Made by a program: the position numbers and the translations under genes. The notes beneath the pieces were generated by a model. It did no database searches, was not told the origin of the DNA, and saw only the letters and a program-made list of their open reading frames with translations. A stretch of DNA of 64,000 nt from CAVVIO01 sp963748095 (GTDB taxonomy: Bacteria > Bacteroidota > Bacteroidia > Bacteroidales > UBA10428): contig CAVVIO010000001.1 of NCBI GenBank assembly GCA_963748095.1, forward strand, positions 1 through 64,000, in the 5' to 3' direction. The number at the start of each line of letters is the position of its first letter. Positions within the stretch are counted from its first letter, which is position 1. Below are positions 17,948 through 27,063 of this stretch, in pieces.

Positions 17948-19852
17948 TTATTCCGATTTTTTCTGGTAACAACGTACCCAGTCAATAGCCAGTTCGGCAG
18001 GTAACGTAGTTCCGTTGGTATCTTTATACAGGCCTGAGCTCAGCAGCAGGTACATGGGTTCATGCGGCACCCCGGTAACAGAAGTAGCAACCGTAAGCCC
18101 GTTTATTTTCCAGGTAAGCTTGTTTTCCTGCCATTCCAGTGTATAAATGAAATAATCCCCTGCAAAACGAGAGCGTTTCAGATTCGAGATTTTTCTATGA
18201 ATTCCATTTTTCTCACCCGGATTTCCCCAGTAAGCATTCATCGAAAGTTTTTTATCGGCTTTCATAATGTCGATATGGGGGACAATCTTTTCCGATATCA
18301 TCCAAAAGGCATGATTTACCGGATAAGAAGACGATAGACGTATCTTGGCCTCAAAAATCCCGTACCGCTGCCGAAAACTGTTACCGGTACTTATCAGTCC
18401 CGATGTATAATTAAACTCTTTGGGGAAGAACCCTACCGAAGGGTCCCATGTTTTTCCGGTAGCTTTTTCTTTACGTGTAACAATGCGTACTGCACTATCG
18501 TCGAATTCCAGGTTATTTCCATCGGTGAAAAAATGCTTTTCATCCGACAGCGCGTAACTCTCTTTTAATAAAGCATCCCCCCAGAAATAACGGGTAATCC
18601 ATTTTTTCCGGTCGAGTTTATTTGCAGCGAATTCTTCCTCGAATGTCAGTTCCCATTTTTTCAGTTCGTTGAACTTATCCGATTTCAGCTGTTTGAAATA
18701 AGTGGTAATCTTTTCCGACTTGTCGAGGGTTAAAAACCGCTGTTCCAGTGCATATTCTTCCGATAGTTCATATTTTTTTGCGGCCGATAATGCCATGTAG
18801 TCCTTTACCTTTTTAAATTCTTCGGACTGCACAAATTTTTCCAATTCCGTATAATGCTTTAACCGGTCGGAATTTTCCAACTGATTCAGGTTCGTAAATT
18901 CTTTTGATTTTTTGAACTTAAAATATTGCTGGAACTTACCGGTTTGTTTCAGCCGGTTGTATTCCTTCTCGATCAGGTATTCTTCGGTATCTTCGAACTT
19001 TTGTTTTTCAATTTTCTGCTTCTCGTTCTTAAATTCTACCGACTGAATATATTTTTCGAGCTCTTTAAATGCTTCCCGTTCCTGTGAATCCCTAAACTCG
19101 TCGAAATCATTAAAGTACGGTGAATCGAGCAGTTTCAGGTAATTTTTTATTCCTTTGGATTTGCCCAGAGTCTTAAACTGCTGGAACTTTGCAAATTCAC
19201 CGGAGCGTTTAAAGTCGGATTTTGACAGGGTATTTTTTGCTTTGTAGAATTCATCCGAGCCTGCAAATTTTTCAAGTTCCCTGTATTCGGCAAGCTGTTT
19301 GGAGTTTTCCGTTTCCTTAAAATAGTGATATCCTCTCAGCTTTTTGAACTTGTAGTAATTTTTAATCCGCACAGAATTTTTCTGTTCTTCAAATTGTTTC
19401 AGGGTATTGAACAATTCCGACTGTTCGAATTTTTTTCGCGGAGACTGGGCGCTGTATTCTTTTATCTTTAAATAATCAGGGGATTTCAGAAATTCCGAAA
19501 GGTTTTCATATTCTTTCAGGTCCTCGGATCCTTCCACTTCCATATAATTTTTATAGGACCCTGAACTTTTGGTTTTAAAATACAGTTTGATATCCTTAGC
19601 TTTTTTAAGCTGAAGATATTCCCGTTCTTTCCGGTATTCTTCTGTATCGCCGAACTTTTGCGACTGAATTTGTTTTTTGCGTTGTGCAAATTCAGCTGAA
19701 TTTACCTTGTCTTTCAGTTCAAGATATTCCTTCAGTTCGTCTGATTCGGCAAACGCGCGGAAAACATCGTATTCATTCTGTAATGCTATCCGTCCCGCCT
19801 CATATTGGGATGTCTTGGGGAACATCCCCAGCATAGCTTTTAAACTTGCCAT
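17948..19852 (-). CDS. Five-repeat helical protein fused to a catalytically dead GH16-like domain
   Basis: 634 aa, no signal peptide. Residues about 37-402 are five repeats of 72-75 aa. Consensus: S-x-x-L-x-x-Y-x-E-L-E-K-F-x-x-S-x-E-F, then an E-Y or E-F helix, then L-K-K-S-x-x-I-x-x-Y-x-K. They are charged and helical. Residues about 405-634 are a GH16/laminarinase-like jelly roll (FEEEFAANKLDRKKWITRYF, TSGLISTGNSFRQRYGIFEA, NHAFWMISEK, YTLEWQENKLTWKINGL, AIDWVRCY). At the active-site strand the family's E-x-D-x-x-E reads H526-I-D528-I-M-K531: both catalytic glutamates are replaced, only the aspartate remains. It should not hydrolyse glucan; binding or scaffolding is more likely. Without an export signal, the cell location is unclear. 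Confidence 0.85.
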   Translation of the reverse strand: MASLKAMLGMFPKTSQYEAGRIALQNEYDVFRAFAESDELKEYLELKDKVNSAEFAQRKKQIQSQKFGDTEEYRKEREYLQLKKAKDIKLYFKTKSSGSYKNYMEVEGSEDLKEYENLSEFLKSPDYLKIKEYSAQSPRKKFEQSELFNTLKQFEEQKNSVRIKNYYKFKKLRGYHYFKETENSKQLAEYRELEKFAGSDEFYKAKNTLSKSDFKRSGEFAKFQQFKTLGKSKGIKNYLKLLDSPYFNDFDEFRDSQEREAFKELEKYIQSVEFKNEKQKIEKQKFEDTEEYLIEKEYNRLKQTGKFQQYFKFKKSKEFTNLNQLENSDRLKHYTELEKFVQSEEFKKVKDYMALSAAKKYELSEEYALEQRFLTLDKSEKITTYFKQLKSDKFNELKKWELTFEEEFAANKLDRKKWITRYFWGDALLKESYALSDEKHFFTDGNNLEFDDSAVRIVTRKEKATGKTWDPSVGFFPKEFNYTSGLISTGNSFRQRYGIFEAKIRLSSSYPVNHAFWMISEKIVPHIDIMKADKKLSMNAYWGNPGEKNGIHRKISNLKRSRFAGDYFIYTLEWQENKLTWKINGLTVATSVTGVPHEPMYLLLSSGLYKDTNGTTLPAELAIDWVRCYQKKSE

Positions 19853-20099
19853 GGTTAAATTGGTATTTATGTTTTTGCCCCTGGTTTACTAATAATAAAC
19901 TGATATTTAGTCAAAACATTGTTTTGTCCGCAGGTTTTTCAAAGCTAAAGATACAAAAAATGTAAAACCTGTTGCAGCACATTTGCCGGAAGTATGAACA
20001 ACTTAAAATCAAATCCGGCAGTAATTTAACCTATCTACGAAAAATAGAAGAGAGAGTTGCTGTTTAAGGGATTAAATTTAATTTACATTCAGGTACTTC
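19853..20099. other. Short intergenic gap, no gene seen
   Basis: About 250 AT-rich bases upstream of the repeat/GH16-like gene and downstream of the disrupted C1q tail. It should contain the promoter of the former. I see no convincing TAnnTTTG box on the minus strand. Confidence 0.4.
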
Positions 20100-20416
20100 T
20101 TAATATACTCTGAAGCCCGAGAAAATTCCTGTTCCTGCTTCGGTTGCTGTAGCACCGTAATTATAAACAACCAAATTAACAATAGCTCCAGCATCCAGAT
20201 ATTTCATAAAACTAATTCTGAATTTTTTTGATTCGCACTAATTCGTACTACCGAAAGTATCAACTTTTGTATTATCTACATATAAATACACTTCTTGGGT
20301 ACTGTTAGCATTATAAACAAAATAAAATGAATATAATCCACTTGTAGGTGCTGTAAAATTGCCATTTGAATGAATTGTATGCATTACCTGACATTTAGTC
20401 TTTACTTCTTCAAACT
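20100..20416 (-). pseudogene. Detached C1q/TNF-like C-terminal tail of the upstream gene
   Basis: In a different frame directly after the stop of the 305-aa gene, the sequence reads FEEVKTKCQVMHTIHSNGNF, TAPTSGLYSFYFVYN and VYLYVDNTKVDTFGSTN. It then meets a TAG and continues as MKYLDAGAIVNLVVYNYG and GTGIFSGFRVY. These are hallmarks of a C1q-like jelly roll (FTAPxxGxYxF, and a terminal F-S-G-F-x-x-Y). One frameshift near 20420 and one stop near 20233 cut it off. Sequence error and genuine decay are both possible. Confidence 0.65.
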
Positions 20417-21334
20417 TTAAATATATAATTCTCCCCTGTAGATAATAGTATAAGTTGTAGTGCGATTCGCATAAAAGTTAACACTTTCCGGATTTTTCAA
20501 CGTTTCCGTACTAACAGCATTGCCTCCTGCAATTCGCAGGGAATCTGTTTCGAGAGCCAGTGTTTGTTTATCCGTATTATCCAGGAACCTGTTCAGACTG
20601 ATCCTGTTCCCTCCAGAAATTCCAATACTGTCGTCTTTATTGTAAAGGGTTTGTTTATCGGTATTATCAAGGTAAGGCCGCAGGTCAACCGGATTGGCAT
20701 CGGGATTATTGGTAATGTTCAACATGTTGTTGTTCAGCATCAGGTCCTGGATCTCGTTGGTGGGATCGGCATCGGCATCGTCCACATTCAGATCCACGCC
20801 GTTCGTTTCCACGTCATTCAACATAATAGAAAGGTGTTTCCCGTTAATGGAAAGACTCTGTATTTCATTGGTAGGGTCTTTATCCTTGTCTTCGGGATCA
20901 CCTCCTGTGCCGCCTCCGTTAGCTGAATATTCTGCATATAGAGCATAGGGAACCGATAACAACTGCGATTTCCCCAGGTTCTGGAACCCCTTACCATCGT
21001 TGAAATCAACTTCCACTTTAAGGAAATAAGCTTCCGCACCCCACTGTATTTCAGAGAATTTATCTTTTTGTCCGCCTTTTCGGGTTCCCTGGCCAATTAC
21101 CAGGTTAAACAAACCGAATTTATTGGTAGTAGTAGTGTGTTCTTCAATCCATTGCGCCGTATCATTTATATTTACTATTGAAAACCTGACTATAATGCTT
21201 GTATTGGGCATTTCTTTCCCCCTGAAATCACGGGCAATGGCTTGGTAATTCATTCCTTTAGGGGCTCCCTGCGCAAAAAGCAGTGAAGGGAATGCTGCCA
21301 GGACTAATAGTATGGTTATGGTAAGTTTTTTCAT
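20417..21334 (-). CDS. Secreted Bacteroidota fibre-like protein, C-terminus cut by frameshift
   Basis: 305 aa as read. A clear signal peptide (MKKLTITILLVLAAFPSLLF-AQ) is followed by the common Bacteroidota opening APKGMNYQAIARDFRGKEM. A beta-rich domain runs to about residue 125 and ends SVPYALYAEYSANGG. Then come acidic repeats with DPTNEIQ (twice) and LDNTDKQTL (twice), typical of the fibrous shaft of exported proteins that end in a C1q-like or sorting domain. The missing tail lies just downstream in another frame. The T9SS-type gene immediately upstream (38 bp away) runs in the same direction. Function unknown; surface or secreted. Confidence 0.75.
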   Translation of the reverse strand: MKKLTITILLVLAAFPSLLFAQGAPKGMNYQAIARDFRGKEMPNTSIIVRFSIVNINDTAQWIEEHTTTTNKFGLFNLVIGQGTRKGGQKDKFSEIQWGAEAYFLKVEVDFNDGKGFQNLGKSQLLSVPYALYAEYSANGGGTGGDPEDKDKDPTNEIQSLSINGKHLSIMLNDVETNGVDLNVDDADADPTNEIQDLMLNNNMLNITNNPDANPVDLRPYLDNTDKQTLYNKDDSIGISGGNRISLNRFLDNTDKQTLALETDSLRIAGGNAVSTETLKNPESVNFYANRTTTYTIIYRGELYI

Positions 21335-21372
21335 ACAGTTATTTTTGATACAGGTTGAATGTTTAAATCGGT

Positions 21373-21903
21373 TTACAACTTTTCGATTTTTTCCGTACGC
21401 GTCATTTTTCCGTCATGTGAATACACATGTACCAGGTATAAACCTTGTGCCAGTGAAGAAATATCAATCGGAACATTTTGATTATTCAATACTTCGTTCA
21501 ATTGAATAATTGCAACCCTTGCGCCAACAATATTAAATATTTCGACCGTATATGTACTTATATCTTTTACTTTAAATGCAATGGTCAATTTCATTCCCTG
21601 ATAAACAGGATTCGGAAATATATCCACAGAATTATAAGATGATGCCAGTGAATCGTAAACAGAAGCAGGTTGCTGAAAACCCTGGGTAAGATAATTCCCC
21701 TCATCAGCCTGAAAGGTGGCAACCATTGTTTCTCCTGAAGTTGCCGAAATATTAAAAAAATTATTGTCGTAATAATTGCCATAAGCGCCAATTACTACAC
21801 GAGATAATTCCTGACCTGAAGTTACTCCGGCCATAAAAATCAACAACATTGAAAGCCCTACTGATAACCGCATATACAAGTTATAACTCCCTACACGGAC
21901 CAA
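21373..21903 (-). CDS. Small secreted protein with T9SS type A C-terminal sorting domain
   Basis: 176 aa from 21903. The codon-11 methionine (21873, MRLSVGLSMLLIFMAGVTSG) gives a cleaner signal peptide and may be the true start. After a short segment (SATSGETMVATFQADEG, LTQGFQQP) the last about 80 residues form the Por_Secre_tail domain: SVDIFPNPVYQGMKLTIAF, YTVEIFNIVGARV, IDISSLAQGLYLVHVYS. That domain targets cargo to the type IX secretion system, which removes it at the outer membrane. No passenger enzyme domain is visible; proteins of this form often belong to surface-display gene pairs. Confidence 0.88.
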   Translation of the reverse strand: MVRVGSYNLYMRLSVGLSMLLIFMAGVTSGQELSRVVIGAYGNYYDNNFFNISATSGETMVATFQADEGNYLTQGFQQPASVYDSLASSYNSVDIFPNPVYQGMKLTIAFKVKDISTYTVEIFNIVGARVAIIQLNEVLNNQNVPIDISSLAQGLYLVHVYSHDGKMTRTEKIEKL

Positions 21904-21975
21904 AAATAATTAAAAATTTCTACAATGCAAGTAATTATCAGTTGTTTAGAATGATTCGTTATTTTTTAAATGTCA

Positions 21976-24438
21976 CTATTCGTACTTGATGGCATCTACC
22001 GGATTTTTGCCTGCAGCCTGGATTACCCGGAAGCTAACTGTTAATGCAGCTATCAACACGGAAATTGCCGCTGACAGTAAGAATATCCAGATGCCGATAT
22101 TCATGTGATATTCGAAATTATGAAGCCACTTATCCATAAAATAATAGGCAATTCCACAGGCCAGTACATCCGCTATTAATACCCATTTTATAAATTCTTT
22201 CAAAAACAATCCAACAATCATCCCCGCCGAAGAACCCATAACTTTCCTTATACCTACTTCCTTCGAACGTTGCTGGGTCATGTAGGACGAAAGTCCGAGC
22301 AAACCTAATAAGGCTATGAATATACTAAGGATGGTAAAAGCGTTTAGTAATTTTCCCTTTTTTACTTCTTCACTATAGGATTTATTAAGATTCTCATCGA
22401 GGTATACATATTCAAACGGGAATTTATTACTGAATTCTTTCCTTATCTTGTCGATATAATCTATTGTCTCTTTCCTGTTATTTTTAGCCAGCCGTATATT
22501 CAGCAGTCGCAGGTAACGCGTTTTATTTTGCAATAAAAGTACCTGTGGTTCTATGGCATTGTGCAGGGATGTGAAATGAAAATCCTGGTATACGCCAACA
22601 ATTTCTCCATCGCGTTGAACTGTTCCGTCACCATCAATTCCATATTGAAATTTTTTCCCCAGTGCTTTGCTATAATCAATATTACCGGCTGATGTAGAAT
22701 CTACCCAACCAAAATTCCTGGCAGCTGTTTCGTTGATAATAAAAGCTTTTTTATCATCGGTTGGCATGTTTCGCTGATAATTTCTGCCGGCGACCATGGG
22801 TATTTTCATTAAATCGATATAATTATAATCGATAAAGTAATTACTCAGGGTACGGTCTACCATTTCCCCATTTTCTCCTTCCATACTCATTACCTGGATG
22901 CCAAATCCAAATCCAGGAGTGCTCGATGAAGCGGCTACGGAAAGAATATCCGGGTTTTTTAACAATTCCTGTTTAAGAGGTTCTATGTCTTTTCTTAGTG
23001 TACTGTCCCGCATAGTCATTACCAGCACGTCTGCTTTGTCGAAACCCAGGTAGGCATTTCGCATGAATTTTAACTGGCCGGAAACAATCATGGTTGCAAT
23101 GATCATGGTAACCGACAAGGTAAACTGGAATATTACCAGGATTTTGCGTAATGTCCCTTTCCCGTCCGATGTGCTGCTGTTGCCTTTCAGTACTTTTACC
23201 GGCTTGTAAGAAGCAAGGAAAAAAGCCGGATATATTCCGGAAATAAGTCCAACAAATAAAGTTATACCGATCATACCCAGTATCATCCCGGTTGAGGTGA
23301 AAAAATGCATAGAAAAATGCTTCCCGGATATATCGTTGAACAAAGGCAGAAGTAAAAAAGTAAGGACGATGGCAAATACAAATGCCATTAAAGAAAGGAT
23401 AACCGATTCGGAGAGAAATTGCGTTACCAGTTTTAATTTGGGCGCTCCGGAAATTTTTCGTACTCCCACTTCCCGGGCACTGGTAACTGCCCTGGCCGTT
23501 GACAAATTCATATAATTAATACTGGCAATAAAAAGAATAAATACGGCAATTATCATGAATACATACACATACCATTTGTTTCCGGTAGACAGTTCTCCTT
23601 TCAGATCGTTGGAATTCAGGTGAATATCTGCCAGGGGTTTTACCATCAGTTTAAAAGATGCTTTTATTTTTTCTCCGATATCCTTCATGTATTTATCATA
23701 GAACTGCGGAAACCTGTCGAGTATCGGTTGAATATCTGTTCCTTCCTTCAGCATGATATAAGAAAATATTTCGACATTCCAGAATGAATTTTCACTGCGG
23801 TCGTTAAACTTGTCTTTCCCAACCCATTTTTCAAGTGTACTCATTGAGATCAGGGCCGTATATTTCAAATGGGTGTTTTGCGGCAGGTCTTTTATCACTC
23901 CGGTAATTTCAAATAAATTGCCGCCAACAGTGGTAAGTGTTTGCCCGACCGGGTTTCCATCATCCAGAAATCTTTTTGCAAAACTTTGTGTGACAACCAT
24001 TGTATTTGGTCTGGTAAGCGCTCTTTCGGGACTACCACTAACGAACTCATTTGTAAATACATCAAATACAGTAGAATCTGCATAATATACACTATCTGCT
24101 TCAGTCTCATACCCGCCTTTTTTGAAATAAAGTGTGCCTGCATTATTAAAACGCACATACGTTTCTATTTCGGGATTTTCATCTTTTAATGTGGGCGCTA
24201 AGGGAACCTGTGTTACACTGAATTTTTCATCTTTGTTATCGATGTTAAAGTGTCCCTCCAGCCGGTATATCCGTTGATAATTTTTATTGTACCGGTCGTA
24301 GGATAGTTCGTCTTTTACATACAACAAAATAAAAATTGCGGCTACAATGCCTGTTGCCAGTCCGAATATATTTAATAACGAATAAAATTTGTTGTTTAGC
24401 AGATTGCGCAGGATGGTTCTGAAGTAGTTTTTAAACAT
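21976..24438 (-). CDS. MacB/FtsX-family ABC transporter permease
   Basis: 820 aa, the long two-module permease typical of Bacteroidota. It has an N-terminal helix (about 20-41), a MacB-type periplasmic domain, three helices in the middle, a second periplasmic domain and three C-terminal helices. Each FtsX module carries the conserved loop: SAREVGVRKISGA and RSKEVGIRKVMGSS. No ATPase lies next to it. Relatives are mechanotransmitters that drive periplasmic export rather than transport across the inner membrane. Substrate unknown. The first residues MFKNYFRTILRNLLNNKFYS match the family start. Confidence 0.92.
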   Translation of the reverse strand: MFKNYFRTILRNLLNNKFYSLLNIFGLATGIVAAIFILLYVKDELSYDRYNKNYQRIYRLEGHFNIDNKDEKFSVTQVPLAPTLKDENPEIETYVRFNNAGTLYFKKGGYETEADSVYYADSTVFDVFTNEFVSGSPERALTRPNTMVVTQSFAKRFLDDGNPVGQTLTTVGGNLFEITGVIKDLPQNTHLKYTALISMSTLEKWVGKDKFNDRSENSFWNVEIFSYIMLKEGTDIQPILDRFPQFYDKYMKDIGEKIKASFKLMVKPLADIHLNSNDLKGELSTGNKWYVYVFMIIAVFILFIASINYMNLSTARAVTSAREVGVRKISGAPKLKLVTQFLSESVILSLMAFVFAIVLTFLLLPLFNDISGKHFSMHFFTSTGMILGMIGITLFVGLISGIYPAFFLASYKPVKVLKGNSSTSDGKGTLRKILVIFQFTLSVTMIIATMIVSGQLKFMRNAYLGFDKADVLVMTMRDSTLRKDIEPLKQELLKNPDILSVAASSSTPGFGFGIQVMSMEGENGEMVDRTLSNYFIDYNYIDLMKIPMVAGRNYQRNMPTDDKKAFIINETAARNFGWVDSTSAGNIDYSKALGKKFQYGIDGDGTVQRDGEIVGVYQDFHFTSLHNAIEPQVLLLQNKTRYLRLLNIRLAKNNRKETIDYIDKIRKEFSNKFPFEYVYLDENLNKSYSEEVKKGKLLNAFTILSIFIALLGLLGLSSYMTQQRSKEVGIRKVMGSSAGMIVGLFLKEFIKWVLIADVLACGIAYYFMDKWLHNFEYHMNIGIWIFLLSAAISVLIAALTVSFRVIQAAGKNPVDAIKYE

Positions 24439-24749
24439 TTGAGCAAGATTAATTAGGGTTTTAGAAAAGAAATATACGAAAGTTTTGCATTTATTTATTG
24501 TTTTAATATAATAGACGACCGGATATGTATATTAGTTACAATCATACATTGAGAAAATTTTAATCGTACCCCGGAAATAATACCATCAAACAACCTCTGA
24601 GAAGCGTCAAATTCTGTGCCACAGGATTTTAGAAATTGAAACTTTCCAAAAAATCTTCTTATTTTCTTAGTGAAAACCTTACTATCATCACACTTTCTGC
24701 CGCGGGCAGGTTCGTTGTGGAATTAAGATGTTGTGATAAAGAATATGAA
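24439..24749. other. Intergenic gap, no gene seen
   Basis: About 310 bp between the permease and the heptosyltransferase gene. It is AT-rich near the permease start. The reading frames here are short and not protein-like. I see no repeat, hairpin or promoter box that I would defend. Confidence 0.4.
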
Positions 24750-25733
24750 TTACTGAAAAAAATTACGGGCAAGTTCAACTATTCTGTCCTCATCGATTTT
24801 CATCATGCAGTTAAAATGACCTTTCGGACATTTTTCAAAACCTATTTTTGAGCAGGGCCGGCATTTCAAACCTTCTACCTGTATAATTTCGGATTTGTTG
24901 CCTGTTAAATAGGGATACATGCCAAACTCCGGAACAGTATTCCCCCATACGGATATGATTTTCTTTTTAAAGGCCGCAGCAATATGCATCAGTCCGGTAT
25001 CGTGTGTAATTACCACTTTTGCCTGCTTTACAAGGGAAGCACTCTGGTTAATGGAATATTTTCCACATATATTTAAAACATCGCCTTTTACCTGTTTTAA
25101 AATGTTTTCAGCCTTTTCATTATCTTCCTTTCCCCCCATCAGAATAACCGGAAGTTCAAGCTTGTTGCAAACAGAAATGATTTTTTCATCCGGCAGTTGT
25201 TTGGTAGCGTGTTTACCACCTATTACAAATGCCACATAACCATGTGAAAAAGCCCCGGGGAGTGAAGACATATCCATTTCATCCTCGGGTGGTATAAAAT
25301 AATCGAGTCCCTTATTATCGTTTTTCACATCAAACAAAGTAACTGTTTTTAAATACCGGTCGACAATGTGGGTATCCGGCAACCGGTCAACCTTGAAATT
25401 TACAAGCAGCCATTTCTGCAGATTGAGTTTATTAAAAGAAAAAGTCAGAGCATTTAGCCGGTTCTTAACCAGAGAGGTTCGCAGGTTTTTATGCAGATCG
25501 ATCAGATAGTCGAAACGTTCCTTTTTAAGCTGCGGAATTATTCCGGACAGGTCATCTTCGAGTAAATGAATTTTATCGATATAAGGATTAGATGCTATAA
25601 CCGGGGCAAATTGTTTTTTGGTAAGGTAATGTACTTCGACATCTTTTACCTGTTGTTTCAGACAACGGATGACAGGAGTTGTTAAGACAATATCTCCTAT
25701 CGAACTAAACCGGATGATCAGGAATTTTACCAA
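24750..25733 (-). CDS. Glycosyltransferase family 9 (heptosyltransferase)
   Basis: 327 aa, GT-B fold. It opens with FLIIRFSSIGDIVLTTPVIR, the acceptor-site signature of ADP-heptose:LPS heptosyltransferases. The nucleotide-sugar half shows VIGGKHATKQLP and the conserved THDTGLMHIAAAF. It would add a heptose-like sugar to the lipopolysaccharide core on the cytoplasmic face of the inner membrane. The C-terminus has clustered cysteines (CRPC, CPKGHFNC), common in Bacteroidota members and perhaps metal-binding. It is not next to other core genes, although the O-antigen ligase and Wzz lie 10 kb away. Confidence 0.92.
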   Translation of the reverse strand: MVKFLIIRFSSIGDIVLTTPVIRCLKQQVKDVEVHYLTKKQFAPVIASNPYIDKIHLLEDDLSGIIPQLKKERFDYLIDLHKNLRTSLVKNRLNALTFSFNKLNLQKWLLVNFKVDRLPDTHIVDRYLKTVTLFDVKNDNKGLDYFIPPEDEMDMSSLPGAFSHGYVAFVIGGKHATKQLPDEKIISVCNKLELPVILMGGKEDNEKAENILKQVKGDVLNICGKYSINQSASLVKQAKVVITHDTGLMHIAAAFKKKIISVWGNTVPEFGMYPYLTGNKSEIIQVEGLKCRPCSKIGFEKCPKGHFNCMMKIDEDRIVELARNFFQ

Positions 25734-25805
25734 AAGCTGTTTATAATTTTTTTAATTAAATATAAAAGTAAGCAAGGGACAATATATTCATATCAATTGG
25801 ACAAA

Positions 25806-25980
25806 TGGAGTACTGGAATACTGGAATACTGGCCCCATACTATTAAATTCGTGTTATGCTGTATTCTGCATCATATTATAAAATATCTTCCCAATCACCA
25901 TTTAACATTTTCTTTCCAAGCCCTTAATTGTTTAAAACCTCTGTTTATATTTATTCATTCCATTATTCCATCATTCCATT
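25806..25980. repeat. Inverted pair of 9-bp-period TGGAATAnT arrays
   Basis: Left arm (25806-25832): TGGAGTACT then TGGAATACT twice. Right arm (25956-25980) on the other strand reads AATGGAATGATGGAATAATGG. The two arms share the 9-bp TGGAATnnT period in opposite orientation, 125 bp apart, so the segment could fold into a long imperfect hairpin or be a decayed non-autonomous element. It lies just upstream of the heptosyltransferase gene. Confidence 0.5.
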
Positions 25981-26054
25981 TCCTTTAACCCACCAATACA
26001 TTTTTAAACAATTTACCATCTAAAATTATACAAATTTCAATCTTTACTCCTGAA

Positions 26055-26780
26055 TTATTTGATTTTTTTAAAAAACAACAGCAGTTCCAGCCAGTATGCT
26101 TCACTGTCTTTATTTGAATTCCAAAGGGCTTTTGCTCCATGTGTTCCCTTACTGTCGGAAGGCGTATAAATGGTTTTCAGTTTCTCTGGTACAGCATCCA
26201 TCATTTTTTCCACGTACTCATTTTCCAGTTTGGATGTTGCTACAAATACCGGTTTGTCAAAACCTTTTAATGCATCTCTCATAGTTATCTCCGGTCTGAA
26301 ATATTCACCTGGACTAAATGCTACAACGGCTTTTATTTTCGGATTGTTTTTTGCCACGAGCAAACACAACGATGCGGAATAAGAACTTCCAAACAGTACC
26401 ATGGGTTTTGAGCTTTTACCGGCAATATAACCAATAGCAGCTTTCACATCCGAACGTGCATCTAAAAACCGGTTGGGTAAATGTTTTTGTTGCGCATCAA
26501 GAGCAGTTTCATTTCTTACAAAATTCATGTTGTCGCCTGAGCGCAGGTCCACCGCCAGACAATTGTAATCGAGGTTCAATAATTTTTTGGCAATCTCACG
26601 GTATTCACCCCTACTTGATTCGGCCTGGTGAAAAAGTAAAATAAAAGGATAGCGATAGTCTTTCAGATACATGTCGGCTGTTATATACAAACTGTCGGGA
26701 CCATAAAAGCCGACTTTTTCCTGTGCAGAAATACTTGAATAACATAAAAATAAAACTGTCAGAGAAAAAAATAACTTCAT
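26055..26780 (-). CDS. Secreted alpha/beta hydrolase
   Basis: 241 aa with signal peptide (MKLFFSLTVLFLCYSSISAQ), so periplasmic or exported. It has the alpha/beta hydrolase fold of the dienelactone-hydrolase/Hydrolase_4 type: oxyanion strand PFILLFHQAESSRGEYREIA, VDLRSGDNMNF, and the nucleophile elbow GSSYSAS with serine as catalytic nucleophile. A late histidine in KGTHGAKALW fits the catalytic position. Substrate is unknown. It lies 19 bp downstream of atpC on the same strand, perhaps by read-through. Confidence 0.85.
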   Translation of the reverse strand: MKLFFSLTVLFLCYSSISAQEKVGFYGPDSLYITADMYLKDYRYPFILLFHQAESSRGEYREIAKKLLNLDYNCLAVDLRSGDNMNFVRNETALDAQQKHLPNRFLDARSDVKAAIGYIAGKSSKPMVLFGSSYSASLCLLVAKNNPKIKAVVAFSPGEYFRPEITMRDALKGFDKPVFVATSKLENEYVEKMMDAVPEKLKTIYTPSDSKGTHGAKALWNSNKDSEAYWLELLLFFKKIK

Positions 26781-26799
26781 CCTGTATTTTGAAAAAGTC

Positions 26800-27042
26800 T
26801 TAGACTATATCAGCCAGCACGATTACTTCGTTTTTCTTTACTTCTATCACTCCTCCTGTGATTTCAATATGAGAAGTTTTTCCATCCATTGACGTAATGT
26901 CTATCATTCCATTCTCAAGGGTAGAAATGATGGGGGCATGATTATTCAATACCTCAAACGACCCTTTGCTTCCGGGCACCTTGATAACTTTGACATCGCC
27001 GGAATACAGGCTCTTATCGGGAGTTAATATTTCTAATTTCAC
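26800..27042 (-). CDS. atpC: F1Fo ATP synthase subunit epsilon
   Basis: 80 aa. It covers only the N-terminal beta-sandwich (LEILTPDKSLYSGDVKVIKV, GSFEVLNNHAPIISTLENG, VEVKKNEVIVLADIV). The C-terminal helical hairpin that inhibits ATP hydrolysis in E. coli is absent, which is the usual short form in Bacteroidota. It lies 21 bp after atpD and is surely co-transcribed with it. The rest of the ATP synthase is encoded on the other strand, 6 kb away. Confidence 0.95.
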   Translation of the reverse strand: MKLEILTPDKSLYSGDVKVIKVPGSKGSFEVLNNHAPIISTLENGMIDITSMDGKTSHIEITGGVIEVKKNEVIVLADIV

Positions 27043-27063
27043 TATTAAGGAATTTATAATAAG

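Noticed and set aside
21976..24438. The MacB-like permease as partner of the HlyD adaptor at 7.4 kb
   Set aside because: They are 13 kb apart on opposite strands, and the long 820-aa permease form normally works without such an adaptor. No sequence evidence joins them.
24636..24851. Small plus-strand frame of 71 aa
   Set aside because: It overlaps the end of the heptosyltransferase gene in antisense, its composition is not protein-like and nothing upstream suggests a start.
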